Source of the DNA: Enterococcus ureilyticus
GTDB taxonomy: Bacteria; Bacillota; Bacilli; Lactobacillales; Enterococcaceae
Length of the DNA stretch: 64,000 bases
Direction: 5' to 3'
Assembly: GCF_001730315.1 (NCBI RefSeq)
Contig: NZ_MIKC01000040.1
Coordinates: forward strand, 1 to 64,000
Shown here: piece by piece, positions 56,995 through 64,000 of the stretch
Layout: the number at the start of each line of letters is the position of its first letter
How positions within the stretch are numbered: the stretch's first letter is position 1
Position numbers and translations under genes: made by a program
Notes under the pieces: generated by a model
The model's input: only the letters and a program-made list of their open reading frames with translations
The model's database searches: none
Told to the model about the DNA's origin: nothing

Positions 56995-57576
56995 TTACGA
57001 AAGCCAAACCCACAAAAATGAGCTAATTGTAGCAAGTACTCCAGCTACTAATGAAAAGCCAACAACGATTTTTGCTTTATTCCAACGATCCCTTTTTTTA
57101 TCACGTTTGGCTCTCGCCGTTTCAAGATCGTTCCCATCCATAAAAGCCACAATTTCACTATAGGTTTGCACATCTTTTTCCTTTTTGATTTTCTCGATTT
57201 TTAGAGCAGCCACCATAGAAATTGCCCAAAGAACGAGAGGAATACTTAAGCCATACCAATCCCAAAGTAATAGAGCCGGTCCAATGGATAAAACCGCTAG
57301 CACAATAAATAAAAGCATAACCCAAGAGAGTCGATTCATTCTTTCTGCTTCAATATCTTGAGTGTTTTTCATAATTTCTACATCTCCTTTGACTAATTCA
57401 TCTAAGGTGACATCAAAAAGAGTGCTCAGTGCAATCAAATTATGAATATCAGGATAAGTATGATCGTTCTCCCATTTAGAAATTGTTTGCCGTGTAACAT
57501 AGATTTTTTCTGCAAGTTCCTCTTGAGAATACCCATCTCTTTCACGATAAATTTTTAATTGCTTATTAAAGTTCAT
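56995..57576 (-). CDS. Membrane-anchored XRE-family regulator
   Basis: This 193-aa protein has an N-terminal HTH (about 1-60; YSQEELAEKIYVTRQTISKWENDHTYP), two TM segments at about 92-135, a cytoplasmic loop and a last TM at about 170-190. This layout is common in Firmicutes, often for regulators of membrane stress or transporters. ATG 57576 follows AAAGGAGAC; the extension to 57609 adds residues before the HTH and is unlikely. The 57577-58034 gap upstream is AT-rich and holds only a terminator at 57971-58003. Confidence 0.85.
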   Translation of the reverse strand: MNFNKQLKIYRERDGYSQEELAEKIYVTRQTISKWENDHTYPDIHNLIALSTLFDVTLDELVKGDVEIMKNTQDIEAERMNRLSWVMLLFIVLAVLSIGPALLLWDWYGLSIPLVLWAISMVAALKIEKIKKEKDVQTYSEIVAFMDGNDLETARAKRDKKRDRWNKAKIVVGFSLVAGVLATISSFLWVWLS

Positions 57577-57970
57577 TTTGCTGTCTCCTTTGATTATAAG
57601 ATAATACACAAGGGCTTATTTTGTCTGTCAATAGGCGTGTACGTTAGCAGAAATCTGGGTGTATACAGGTGTTTACATTGGGAGAAACGTTGATATAACT
57701 GTTTTTTTAGAATAGGGTTCAATGAAGCGAACGAGTGTCTAGAATAACAATTCCGATACTTATTTTTTATGTATAGTAGAGAATTAAGTAGTCAAGGTTT
57801 TGCAAATTTGAGCTTTATGAAGTTACCCTATAAAAATAATTATGACACAAGTGCACACTTAATTACAGTTAAAAAAGAATTTGAAGGGAGTGCTATTATT
57901 TAGTCTGTTCCACTTAATTGGCAAGTTCAGTGTTATATTTTACTCCACTTAAGCATTATTTCTAAAATTT

Positions 57971-58003
57971 AAAAACGACGAATCATCTATCCGTCGTTTT
58001 AGC
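57971..58003 (-). terminator. Terminator of the VOC gene
   Basis: On the minus strand AAAACGACGG pairs with CGTCGTTTTT across an 11-base loop, followed by a T-rich stretch. It follows the VOC gene's stop by about 30 bases. Confidence 0.75.
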
Positions 58004-58034
58004 GTGATATTCATTATATAGACACTGTTTAAAT

Positions 58035-58391
58035 CTATTCTTGAGCGTATAACCAATAAAACGATAACTTATTGCCATCAGGATCAGAGAAATCAACGTA
58101 TCGAATGATACCTGATACATCCTCTATCGCCTCGTCAACGATTACGCCAAGTGTTTTTAAACGTTCAAATTCTGTGTCTAAATCTTCCACTTCTAAACGT
58201 AAAACGTTCTCTGAAACATTGATTTTTTCTTCAAAAAGTTGAATCCAAACCGAACCAATTGGATACTCAATAACGCCTTCAACAGGTATAAGTTTTTCCT
58301 CACTCATAAGAAGTTTTTCATACCAACTTGCAGCTTCCTCTAAATTACTTACTGGTAGACCTACAGTGATACTCTTTACATTTAAGCCCAT
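58035..58391 (-). CDS. VOC/glyoxalase-fold protein
   Basis: This 118-aa single-domain VOC protein has two beta-alpha-beta-beta-beta units, with VGLPVSNLEEAASWYEKLL at the start and VDFSDPDGNKLSFYW at the end, which are typical of glyoxalase/bleomycin-resistance/dioxygenase relatives. The metal ligands and substrate are not clear. ATG 58391 has GGAGG eight bases upstream. It lies next to the AraC-type gene on the same strand. Confidence 0.85.
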   Translation of the reverse strand: MGLNVKSITVGLPVSNLEEAASWYEKLLMSEEKLIPVEGVIEYPIGSVWIQLFEEKINVSENVLRLEVEDLDTEFERLKTLGVIVDEAIEDVSGIIRYVDFSDPDGNKLSFYWLYAQE

Positions 58392-58456
58392 AACTAATTT
58401 CCTCCATTCCATCAACTTACGACTAGTTTATCATTTCACGATCAAATAATATTATT

Positions 58457-59230
58457 CTAGATTGTGTTTTTTAAACGGGAGATCAAAAGTTTCCCCACAT
58501 TCACTAATATGGGTGGGTCTTCTGGTATCGGTTCTCTCAGCTTAATCGTGTAATGATTGCCAGAACAGTTTGGAAAAGATAACTTTTCATCTTCTTTCCC
58601 CCTCAAGCTATTGCCTAAGTTAAAGTAAGATAGAACATTAGTGGAACGGCTTATCCCACAAGCTAATAAATAAAAGTCTCCACTTGGAATATTTTTCAAT
58701 TTATTTTCGATTAAATTTTTAGTCGCTAATCCAGATATAGGCAGATGATTCGGGATAAGTGTCCGGAAAAGTCCAATAAATATAATCCCCATCTCAAATC
58801 CATCAGGTACTTCAATCGTTACGGTGCAAAAAGACTGACTCTTTTCTTCAAAATGCGCGATTGACTGATCCTTATCGTTCGTTTCAAAACGTTTCATATC
58901 ATCAAAAAGGGCACTCATTTCAGTCTTGTACGCTCTAGGAGAACTACCTGTATATTTTTTAAACGTATTCGTGAAACTACCGCTGCTTTCAAAACCTGAA
59001 CGTTCTTGTAGGTCGAGTATTCGCTTTTCTTCATCAAGTTCAAAGATCGCCTTTTCAACTTTTAAACTAGAGAGAAATTCAGCAACACTGAACCCATTTA
59101 TCTCTTTAAATTTCCGACTAAAGTGATGTTTATCATAACTAAAGTGAACGGCAATTTCCTCACTGGTCATTTTTCTATCAACAGCTTCTTCTGAAATGAA
59201 AGAAAGGATTTCAGGCATTTTGGTTTTCAT
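58457..59230 (-). CDS. AraC-family regulator with C-terminal effector-binding-like domain
   Basis: This 257-aa protein has an N-terminal pair of HTH motifs of the AraC type (about 5-105; SEEIAVHFSYDKHHFSRKFKEINGFS cut by the second FESSGSFTNTFKKYTGSSP). The C-terminal region (about 120-257) may be a GyrI-like ligand domain. Only 65 bases separate it from the VOC gene, so they may form one unit. The ligand is unknown. The 59231-59525 gap upstream is AT-rich leader DNA between it and the divergent LXG module. Confidence 0.85.
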   Translation of the reverse strand: MKTKMPEILSFISEEAVDRKMTSEEIAVHFSYDKHHFSRKFKEINGFSVAEFLSSLKVEKAIFELDEEKRILDLQERSGFESSGSFTNTFKKYTGSSPRAYKTEMSALFDDMKRFETNDKDQSIAHFEEKSQSFCTVTIEVPDGFEMGIIFIGLFRTLIPNHLPISGLATKNLIENKLKNIPSGDFYLLACGISRSTNVLSYFNLGNSLRGKEDEKLSFPNCSGNHYTIKLREPIPEDPPILVNVGKLLISRLKNTI

Positions 59231-59525
59231 TTTTGTTCCTCCTTCTCAGAGCGCTAGTTTCTAAAAGACTTGTCAATAAATAAGCTATATCAATTACTTA
59301 TTTTGCACGAAAAGAAAGAGTTTTTCAATAAAATTTAAACGATTCAATGGTTTATCAAAAAGTTACAAGTACACTGAATAAGTTGATAAAGTCTATAGTT
59401 ACCAATATGGTATTCTTATCTTACATAATATGTTTAAAACTAATGATATGGTTGGGCAAGTTAGCTAAAAAGATAAATATTATGTCGAGGGTAAAATCAA
59501 CTAATCAATCAAAGGAGACATTCAG

Positions 59526-59792
59526 ATGGCAGATAAAATCAGTACTGATGCAGCAACCGTAAATTCCTTAACAAGTAAATTTACAAGCAGCCTCTCATCC
59601 CTATCATTCAAACCAAAACAAGCAAGTAGCATGAGTTTTTCTGAAAGTAGCGCCGCTAGTGCAATGAAAAGCAGTGTTTCTTCGCTTAGTACCATTGTTT
59701 CAACGTTTAAAAGCAATGCGTCTAAAGACATTGGAAACTTACAAAAAATACATCAAGCCATCAAACAGGCTGAAAAAAATGCAGTAAAGTAG
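59526..59792 (+). CDS. Small type VII secretion effector-like protein (WXG100-like, TIGR04197 style)
   Basis: This 88-aa Ser/Ala/Lys-rich helical protein has no signal peptide. Its size, Ser-rich pattern and place before an LXG gene match the SACOL2603/TIGR04197 family of small T7SS partners. Such proteins pair with the LXG domain for export. A good GGAGACATTCAG site precedes it. It is first in a four-gene toxin unit. Confidence 0.78.
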   Translation: MADKISTDAATVNSLTSKFTSSLSSLSFKPKQASSMSFSESSAASAMKSSVSSLSTIVSTFKSNASKDIGNLQKIHQAIKQAEKNAVK

Positions 59793-59799
59793 GTGCTTT

Positions 59800-60162
59800 A
59801 TGGAAGAAAAACAACTACAAATGAAAATCGAAGAATATGAAGGTCGAAAAATAGAGTTAAAAAAAAAAGATACCGAAAGTGATTTTCTACTCAATGATCT
59901 ACAGCGTGTTTACCAACAACAAGCAGCGATATTAGAAGAATTTCTCTATTACAGCAAAGGAACAGAAGCAGAACGTTCAGCCAGGATAGATTTAGAAATG
60001 CTAGAAGATGAACGAACAGAAGCGTTCAGAACCTTTGATGCTGGCAAAGAAGAGTTAACAGAATTAGTAAGTGAAACAGAACGTAAAAAAATCCAAGCAG
60101 AAGACGACCTCCTATGGCTGCAAAAAAAGAAACAAGCACAAAAGGAGGAAGAAGATGCCTAA
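59800..60162 (+). CDS. DUF5082/YwqH-like coiled-coil protein
   Basis: This 120-aa protein is almost wholly charged coiled coil (EEKQLQMKIEEYEGRKIELK). Proteins of this kind lie between the small WXG100-like gene and the LXG toxin gene in Firmicutes and act as targeting or chaperone partners. It overlaps the LXG gene start by eight bases. The ATG is seven bases after the previous stop. Confidence 0.75.
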   Translation: MEEKQLQMKIEEYEGRKIELKKKDTESDFLLNDLQRVYQQQAAILEEFLYYSKGTEAERSARIDLEMLEDERTEAFRTFDAGKEELTELVSETERKKIQAEDDLLWLQKKKQAQKEEEDA

Positions 60163-61537
60163 ATTTAGATATACGGAATGGCAAAACGTTGCCAGTGAAG
60201 TCCAAACGCTACGTTTAACAGTATTAGATCAACTAAATTCCTTTAAAGAGGCGCAACAAGCGTTTCAAAGTGCAGGGAAATTATCGGGTACAGGGTGGGA
60301 TTCGACCAAAAGTTATTTTGATGCCTACTCAGAAGTATCAACGACAGTGGGCAATGCCTTAAATACCCTTGACGATGCGATCACCTCTTATTTGAGCGCC
60401 TTTACCTCAGAAGTTGGACCAGCAGAAAATGATTTAGATACCGCAAAAATGGAAGGGCTAAAAGCTGAGTTACGTCGTTTACAAGCAGAAAATGATGTGA
60501 TCATGGAAGCTTTGGCAAAAGCCTTTGAAGATGTGCCATTTGTGAACCAATTTTTTAATAAACAAAGTATGCTAGGAACCGCAAAGAAAATTGAGATTCT
60601 CGAAAAATATAGCGCCTTTGAAGCATCACATGGCAGTGATTTCTCAGACGTGCAGACAGTTATTACTTCGATTGCCGAAGGGTTAGCTTTTCTAGGTAGT
60701 GCCGGGAATTTTTCAGGCGGGAAAGATGGTTATAAAACCATTGATTTTAAAAATCAAAAATGGTATAAAGCACTAAAGGACTTTAACAAAGAACAACCCA
60801 AAGACCGAATTGATGTGGTCATCAAAGAATTATCGAATGGCGTCGAATACCAGATTTATCGTAATGGGAAATTGGATGTTCAAAGAACCAAAGAATTACA
60901 TGAACTGTTTCGTGTTCATAATGTTGAATTATTTAAAGAGTATGGACCAGAGATTTTTAAAATCCTTACGAATATTGATGATATTGAGATTCTATTTGGG
61001 AAAGATTCTACGACGATGCAGCGGTCATCTTCAGGTGTTTTCTTGTTGTTAGCTATATTGCCAATCGATCGAGTGAAAGATATTTTGAAGTCGGCTAAGT
61101 TGCTTAGAAATGGCGATTATACGCTGGATGCAGTTAAGTTGACTGTTAAAGAGTGGGAAGCGTTGAAAGAGTTTGAGAAGTCGGCGGATGTTGTTAAGAC
61201 TGTTGATAGAGGGAAAGATGTTGGGAAAGTTGGAATTAATTTTGGAAGTTCTGAAAAATTAGAGATTCATTTTTCAAAACATGGTTCTGAAATGAAACAG
61301 GCTTTAAACAAAAAAAATTACACTGTAGCTGATTATTTAAGTGATGCAAATCATGTAATTAATGAAGGGCAATTTGTTCCTGAAATGAACGGTTATGTCA
61401 AACTTATTAGTGGTGAAGGCAGTGCTAAATATGCTTTTGTTGGATTAGATAGGACAACAGGTAATATAACAACGTTACATTTGAAATCTGTAAAAGAGCT
61501 TGCTAAAAAGGCACCTAGTTTAGGGTTAAAACCGTAG
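60155..61537 (+). CDS. LXG-domain type VII secreted toxin
   Basis: This 460-aa polymorphic toxin has an N-terminal LXG domain (about 1-200; EWQNVASEVQTLRL, LSGTGWDSTKSYFDAY) for type VII export, a middle linker region, and a C-terminal toxin domain (about 360-460) with IHFSKHGSEMKQAL, a Tyr-rich DYLSDANHVIN helix, GYVKLI and TTLHLKSVKEL. His/Lys residues in this layout suggest a small RNase of the BECR group, but this is tentative. ATG 60155 has AAAGGAGGAAG upstream. Codon use changes visibly to AAG/GAG/TTG codons near 61080-61230, as expected at a swapped toxin tail. Confidence 0.85.
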   Translation: MPKFRYTEWQNVASEVQTLRLTVLDQLNSFKEAQQAFQSAGKLSGTGWDSTKSYFDAYSEVSTTVGNALNTLDDAITSYLSAFTSEVGPAENDLDTAKMEGLKAELRRLQAENDVIMEALAKAFEDVPFVNQFFNKQSMLGTAKKIEILEKYSAFEASHGSDFSDVQTVITSIAEGLAFLGSAGNFSGGKDGYKTIDFKNQKWYKALKDFNKEQPKDRIDVVIKELSNGVEYQIYRNGKLDVQRTKELHELFRVHNVELFKEYGPEIFKILTNIDDIEILFGKDSTTMQRSSSGVFLLLAILPIDRVKDILKSAKLLRNGDYTLDAVKLTVKEWEALKEFEKSADVVKTVDRGKDVGKVGINFGSSEKLEIHFSKHGSEMKQALNKKNYTVADYLSDANHVINEGQFVPEMNGYVKLISGEGSAKYAFVGLDRTTGNITTLHLKSVKELAKKAPSLGLKP

Positions 61538-61550
61538 GAGGTAATATAAG

Positions 61551-61913
61551 ATGATTATTGTAAAAAAAGTGAATTGGATAGATATAGATTCAGGAGAGGC
61601 AGATATTTTACTTTCAGATGGTACGTATTCTATTGAATGTTTTTGTAGTGATTGTAATTTTTCAGAAGGTGATACGTTTTCAGATATTCTTTATGGATTT
61701 AATGTTAGAAATATCGTGAAAAGCTTCAATGAGGAATACGTAATAGATGAAAAAAACGGTAGCTACTCTATTCAAGGTAAACTTGTAGATAAGGACAGTG
61801 AGATTTTACAAATAGGAGAGTTTAAAATAGATATATCTGATGGCGACATACCTAAGGACATTGACAAAAATGATTATTTAGAAGTTGATATTTCAAGAAT
61901 TGATATTTATTAA
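61551..61913 (+). CDS. Probable immunity protein for the LXG toxin
   Basis: This 120-aa acidic cytoplasmic protein has no recognised family. It has many Asp/Glu and several Cys residues (CFCSDCNFSEGD). It lies 14 bases after the toxin stop with an excellent TAGGAGGTAATATAAG site. Position, size and acidity are those of a cognate immunity protein, which would block the toxin in the producing cell. The pairing is inferred. Confidence 0.65.
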   Translation: MIIVKKVNWIDIDSGEADILLSDGTYSIECFCSDCNFSEGDTFSDILYGFNVRNIVKSFNEEYVIDEKNGSYSIQGKLVDKDSEILQIGEFKIDISDGDIPKDIDKNDYLEVDISRIDIY

Positions 61914-61949
61914 AATAGTAGTTTCTTCACTTTCCTAAAGTATTATCCA

Positions 61950-62144
61950 ATGAATTTCTTTATTTTTCCAGAATATGAAATAAATGATCAGCGTGAAATT
62001 CCGTTTGTGGAATATTCATACAAAGATGAACTAATTACAAGAATAAATGAATATGCACGAGAAAAAAATTTAATTGTAGTGGATATTCAAGACGTGAATG
62101 CAATAATGAGGTCTAGAGGAATTTTCTCTAGGCTTTTTTGTTGA
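61950..62144 (+). pseudogene. Short frame, possible truncated gene after the immunity gene
   Basis: A 64-codon frame of credible composition (FFIFPEYEINDQREIPFVEYSYKDELI) runs into the terminator at 62111-62142 and stops there. There is no clear ribosome binding site. It may be the remains of a second immunity gene, as tails of LXG loci often collect them, or chance. Confidence 0.25.
62111..62142 (+). terminator. Intrinsic terminator of the LXG unit
   Basis: GTCTAGAG pairs with CTCTAGGC over a seven-base loop, followed by six T. Confidence 0.75.
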
Positions 62145-62168
62145 AAATGAATTGTGCTAAAACACAAG

Positions 62169-62274
62169 AAACAAGTAGTTAGATAGCCAACTACTTGTTT
62201 AAATCTATCGTTCATTAGTATCAGTTCGGCTAATACTGATGAACTTTAAAATCCTATTTTGCTGCTAGGATTTT
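62169..62274. other. Cluster of three hairpins
   Basis: AAACAAGTAGTT (62169-62180) pairs with AACTACTTGTTT (62189-62200). An imperfect stem lies at 62211-62243. AAAATCCTA and TAGGATTTT pair at 62248-62274; this third hairpin reaches into the stop codon of the minus-strand gene and is probably its terminator. The first two have no assigned role. Confidence 0.55.
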
Positions 62275-62500
62275 AAATTAAAATATTTTTCAGTTTCTTT
62301 TTGGTTTTAAGTTTTTGTGTTTCTTGAGCTAATGTTTTTAGTATTCGCTCATGCTCATATAAGAGGTTATCGGGAATAGAATGATTTTGGGTGTTGTTTT
62401 TTTGTGAACGGAATGTTTCGTGCCAGTTCTTTAATTGTTGGATTGAATGATTTAGTTTGTGTAGATCTTGATAAGTGATTATTTTTACTGGGTGAGCCAT
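62273..62500 (-). CDS. Small hypothetical protein
   Basis: This 75-aa helical, polar, basic protein (MAHPVKIITYQDLHKLNHSI start) has no family I recognise. The start ATG 62500 is preceded by a good TTAGGAGG site; the extension to 62533 is unlikely. It is divergent from the first XRE repressor gene, and its promoter region abuts the paired operators, so it may be repressed by those proteins. Confidence 0.6.
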   Translation of the reverse strand: MAHPVKIITYQDLHKLNHSIQQLKNWHETFRSQKNNTQNHSIPDNLLYEHERILKTLAQETQKLKTKKKLKNILI

Positions 62501-62561
62501 GTTGAACCTCCTAATGATTTCTATTTTTTTCATTCATTGTTTTTGCTCTTAAACCTATTTT

Positions 62562-62601
62562 AGAGTTTATTGCTCTAAAAGTCAATAGAGTTTATAACTC
62601 T
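62562..62601. promoter_or_regulatory. Paired 15-bp operators before XRE gene 1
   Basis: AGAGTTTATTGCTCT lies at 62562-62576 and AGAGTTTATAACTCT at 62587-62601. The second is a perfect inverted repeat AGAGTT-TAT-AACTCT. They are offset by exactly 25 bases and lie 31 bases before the repressor start. Confidence 0.75.
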
Positions 62602-62631
62602 ATCGTAAAATAAATAAAAAGGAGACAAGTC

Positions 62632-62856
62632 ATGCAATATATAAAACGGATAAGAGAATTACGTGAAGATAATGATTATACACAGAGAGAAGTTGCAGCG
62701 TTGTTGAGTGTTGGACAAAGAACTTATGCTGATTATGAATATGGAAAAACGAGAATACCTCTAGATTCCATGATTGTATTAGCTAAATTTTATAACGTTG
62801 ATATGAATTATATATGTGGAATTAGTAATGTGAAGAACTCATTTCCTAAAAAATAG
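62632..62856 (+). CDS. Small XRE-family repressor, copy 1
   Basis: This 74-aa protein is a single Cro/CI-type HTH domain (DNDYTQREVAALLSVGQRTYADYE, then MNYICGIS). AAAAAGGAGACAAGTC precedes the ATG. It is nearly the same as the protein at 62961, including the DNA. It probably represses its own promoter through the paired sites at 62562-62601. Such genes are found in phages, integrative elements and abortive-type defence units. Confidence 0.85.
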   Translation: MQYIKRIRELREDNDYTQREVAALLSVGQRTYADYEYGKTRIPLDSMIVLAKFYNVDMNYICGISNVKNSFPKK

Positions 62857-62890
62857 TTAGTTTAATGCTAAATGATAGATAGCTAATTTA

Positions 62891-62930
62891 AGAGTTTATA
62901 GCTCTAAACAGTGGTTGAGTTTATAACTCT
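62891..62930. promoter_or_regulatory. Paired 15-bp operators before XRE gene 2
   Basis: AGAGTTTATAGCTCT lies at 62891-62905 and TGAGTTTATAACTCT at 62916-62930, again offset by 25 bases and 31 bases before the gene start at 62961. The arrangement copies the pair before gene 1. Confidence 0.75.
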
Positions 62931-62960
62931 AGGATAGAATAATCAAAAAGAGGGATGGCT

Positions 62961-63194
62961 ATGGATTATATTAAGCGAATAAGGGAATTACGTGAGGATA
63001 ACGATTATACACAGAGAGAAGTTGCAGCGTTGTTAAACGTGGGTCAGAGAACTTATGCTGATTACGAATATGGTAAGACGAGAATCCCTTTAGAATCTAT
63101 GATTAAACTTGCAAAATTTTATAATGTTGATATGAATTATATTTGTGGGGTTAGTGATGTGAAAGTGCATTTTCCGAATAAGAAGGGGAAATGA
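62961..63194 (+). CDS. Small XRE-family repressor, copy 2
   Basis: This 77-aa protein differs from the protein at 62632 at only a few positions (for example NVGQ for SVGQ, and the C-terminal VKVHFPNKKGK). ATG 62961 has AGAGGG six bases upstream and aligns with the start of copy 1; ATG 62955 is too close to that site. Gene and operator together form a tandem duplication of about 329 bases. Confidence 0.85.
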   Translation: MDYIKRIRELREDNDYTQREVAALLNVGQRTYADYEYGKTRIPLESMIKLAKFYNVDMNYICGVSDVKVHFPNKKGK

Positions 63195-63332
63195 AAATAT
63201 GTAGTTAAAGGTTGTTAGATTGGTCCGTATGTTGAATGAGCCCATCTTTGAATTATAAAGTCTTTCTAGAATAAATTTATTGTACTTTTCTTTAAAAGAA
63301 TCAGTACCAAAAAGAAGAAAAACAGTATAAAT

Positions 63333-63375
63333 AAAAAACAGAGGTATCCCAACACGGAATACTTCTGTTTTTAGT
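63333..63375. terminator. Terminator hairpin between XRE gene 2 and the right-edge gene
   Basis: AAAAACAGAGGTAT-CC pairs with GG-AATACTTCTGTTTTT around a short loop, with A- and T-runs on both sides. The 63195-63487 gap shows nothing else. Confidence 0.75.
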
Positions 63376-63487
63376 TTGAGTCTAAATAAACCAAGTACAC
63401 ATAATTTTTGTGAGGAAACAATTTGTGCAGTTGGTCGTAAAAAGTGGGTTTAGCAAACTGAAGTGAGTTAGCTTGCTAAACTAAAAT

Positions 63488-63891
63488 TTATTTGAATAAA
63501 TCCTTTCTCAAAGTAGCCACCAAAAGATTGAATGATTTCTCATTTTTTTGTTCTATAAAATTAATGGTTTCTTTGACTACATTAGAGTTCTTAGTAATAA
63601 GTTGTAACTTTGGAATAGATATTTTTAAATCATTTAAGGCATTTTCTACACGTTGTTGTTCAGATAGTTCTTGAATATCGTATCTTGCTACGCCTAAAAA
63701 AAATTTAGCTTCTTTAGGGGAGAGAACAATTTGAGAAAAAATCGTTATTGATTCATATACTCTCTTTTTTCTTTAAATATATATTTTTTTCTATCTTTAA
63801 AAGGTTCTAAAAATAGAGTTGATAAGATAATAGTGACTAAAGAAGAACTCAAAATGTTAATTAATATAGTAAGTATACTAGTATTTTCGAT
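63488..63891 (-). pseudogene. Frameshifted gene for a small membrane protein
   Basis: On the minus strand, one frame from about 63891 encodes a hydrophobic start (SILTILINILSSSL, LFLEPFKDRKKYIF) and stops soon after KEKREYMNQ. Another frame continues as KRVYESITIFSQIVLSPKEA and runs to the TAA at 63488-63490, ending LVATLRKDLFK. The two join smoothly if two bases are removed at the AGAGAG run near 63758-63765. AAAGGAG precedes the first frame, but no ATG, GTG or TTG is well placed. Similar one-TM proteins occur in mobile elements. The gene may be broken, or the repeat may be miscalled. Confidence 0.6.
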
Positions 63892-64000
63892 AACGATTGT
63901 CTCCTTTCAATTTTATAAAATGATAATAAATGGCAGTAAGATAGTTAGTAAAACTCATAATTACATTATATCAAAATAATATGAAAATAGATAAGTTGTA

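Noticed and set aside
59347-59525. A 71-codon frame before the type VII unit
   Set aside because: No ribosome binding site, AT-rich leader composition, and it runs into the start of the supported gene in another frame.
62562-62930. Repeated AGAGTTTATAACTCT units as a CRISPR array
   Set aside because: There are only four units in two pairs separated by a gene, with no spacer pattern and no cas genes. They fit operators.

Overview
The window is low-GC Firmicute DNA and looks like a chromosomal accessory region of an Enterococcus, probably of the E. faecalis clade. The reasons are WxL-domain surface proteins with DUF916 partners, Mga-type regulators, LPxTG and LPxAG anchors, an LXG type VII effector module and strong AGGAGG ribosome binding sites. 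No rRNA, tRNA, CRISPR array or insertion sequence was seen.

Region 1 (about 1-14272) and region 3 (about 23329-39215) are two paralogous copies of one cell-surface module in the same orientation and gene order. Each runs: atypical OmpR-type regulator with a degenerate receiver; very large WxL adhesin; short sortase-anchored protein; WxL protein; abundant-looking WxL protein; intrinsic terminator; DUF916 WxL-interacting membrane protein; unknown two-TM protein; two type I signal peptidases; YfhO-family membrane protein; two lipoproteins. Copy B also carries a second large multi-TM GT-C-like protein. In both copies the first signal peptidase keeps the catalytic Ser but has Arg where the catalytic Lys belongs, while the second keeps Ser and Lys. 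My reading is that each module makes a surface complex with its own export-processing pair and possibly its own glycosylation step.

Region 2 (14534-23091), between the copies, holds a secreted beta-helix protein, an M60-type metalloprotease that ends in a WxL domain, and two convergent Mga-like regulators. Region 4 (39429-47262) has a histidine phosphatase, a MerR regulator with a possible aldo-keto reductase remnant, a YxeI/choloylglycine-hydrolase-type amidase, an LPQAG-anchored MSCRAMM-like adhesin with acidic repeats, and a third large WxL adhesin whose tail matches that of copy B.

Region 5 (47409-51920) is a beta-glucoside operon on the minus strand (LicT antiterminator, EIIBCA permease, 6-phospho-beta-glucosidase) with a readable promoter, cre site, RAT element and attenuator. 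Region 6 (52236-59230) is mixed: a ConA-fold protein, an HxlR regulator, a three-domain Rid protein in one chain, a DUF1846 protein, a membrane-anchored XRE regulator, a VOC protein and an AraC regulator. Region 7 (59526-64000) has a small LXG type VII toxin and immunity module, then phage-like small genes including two near-identical tandem XRE repressors with paired operators and a frameshifted membrane-protein gene at the right edge.
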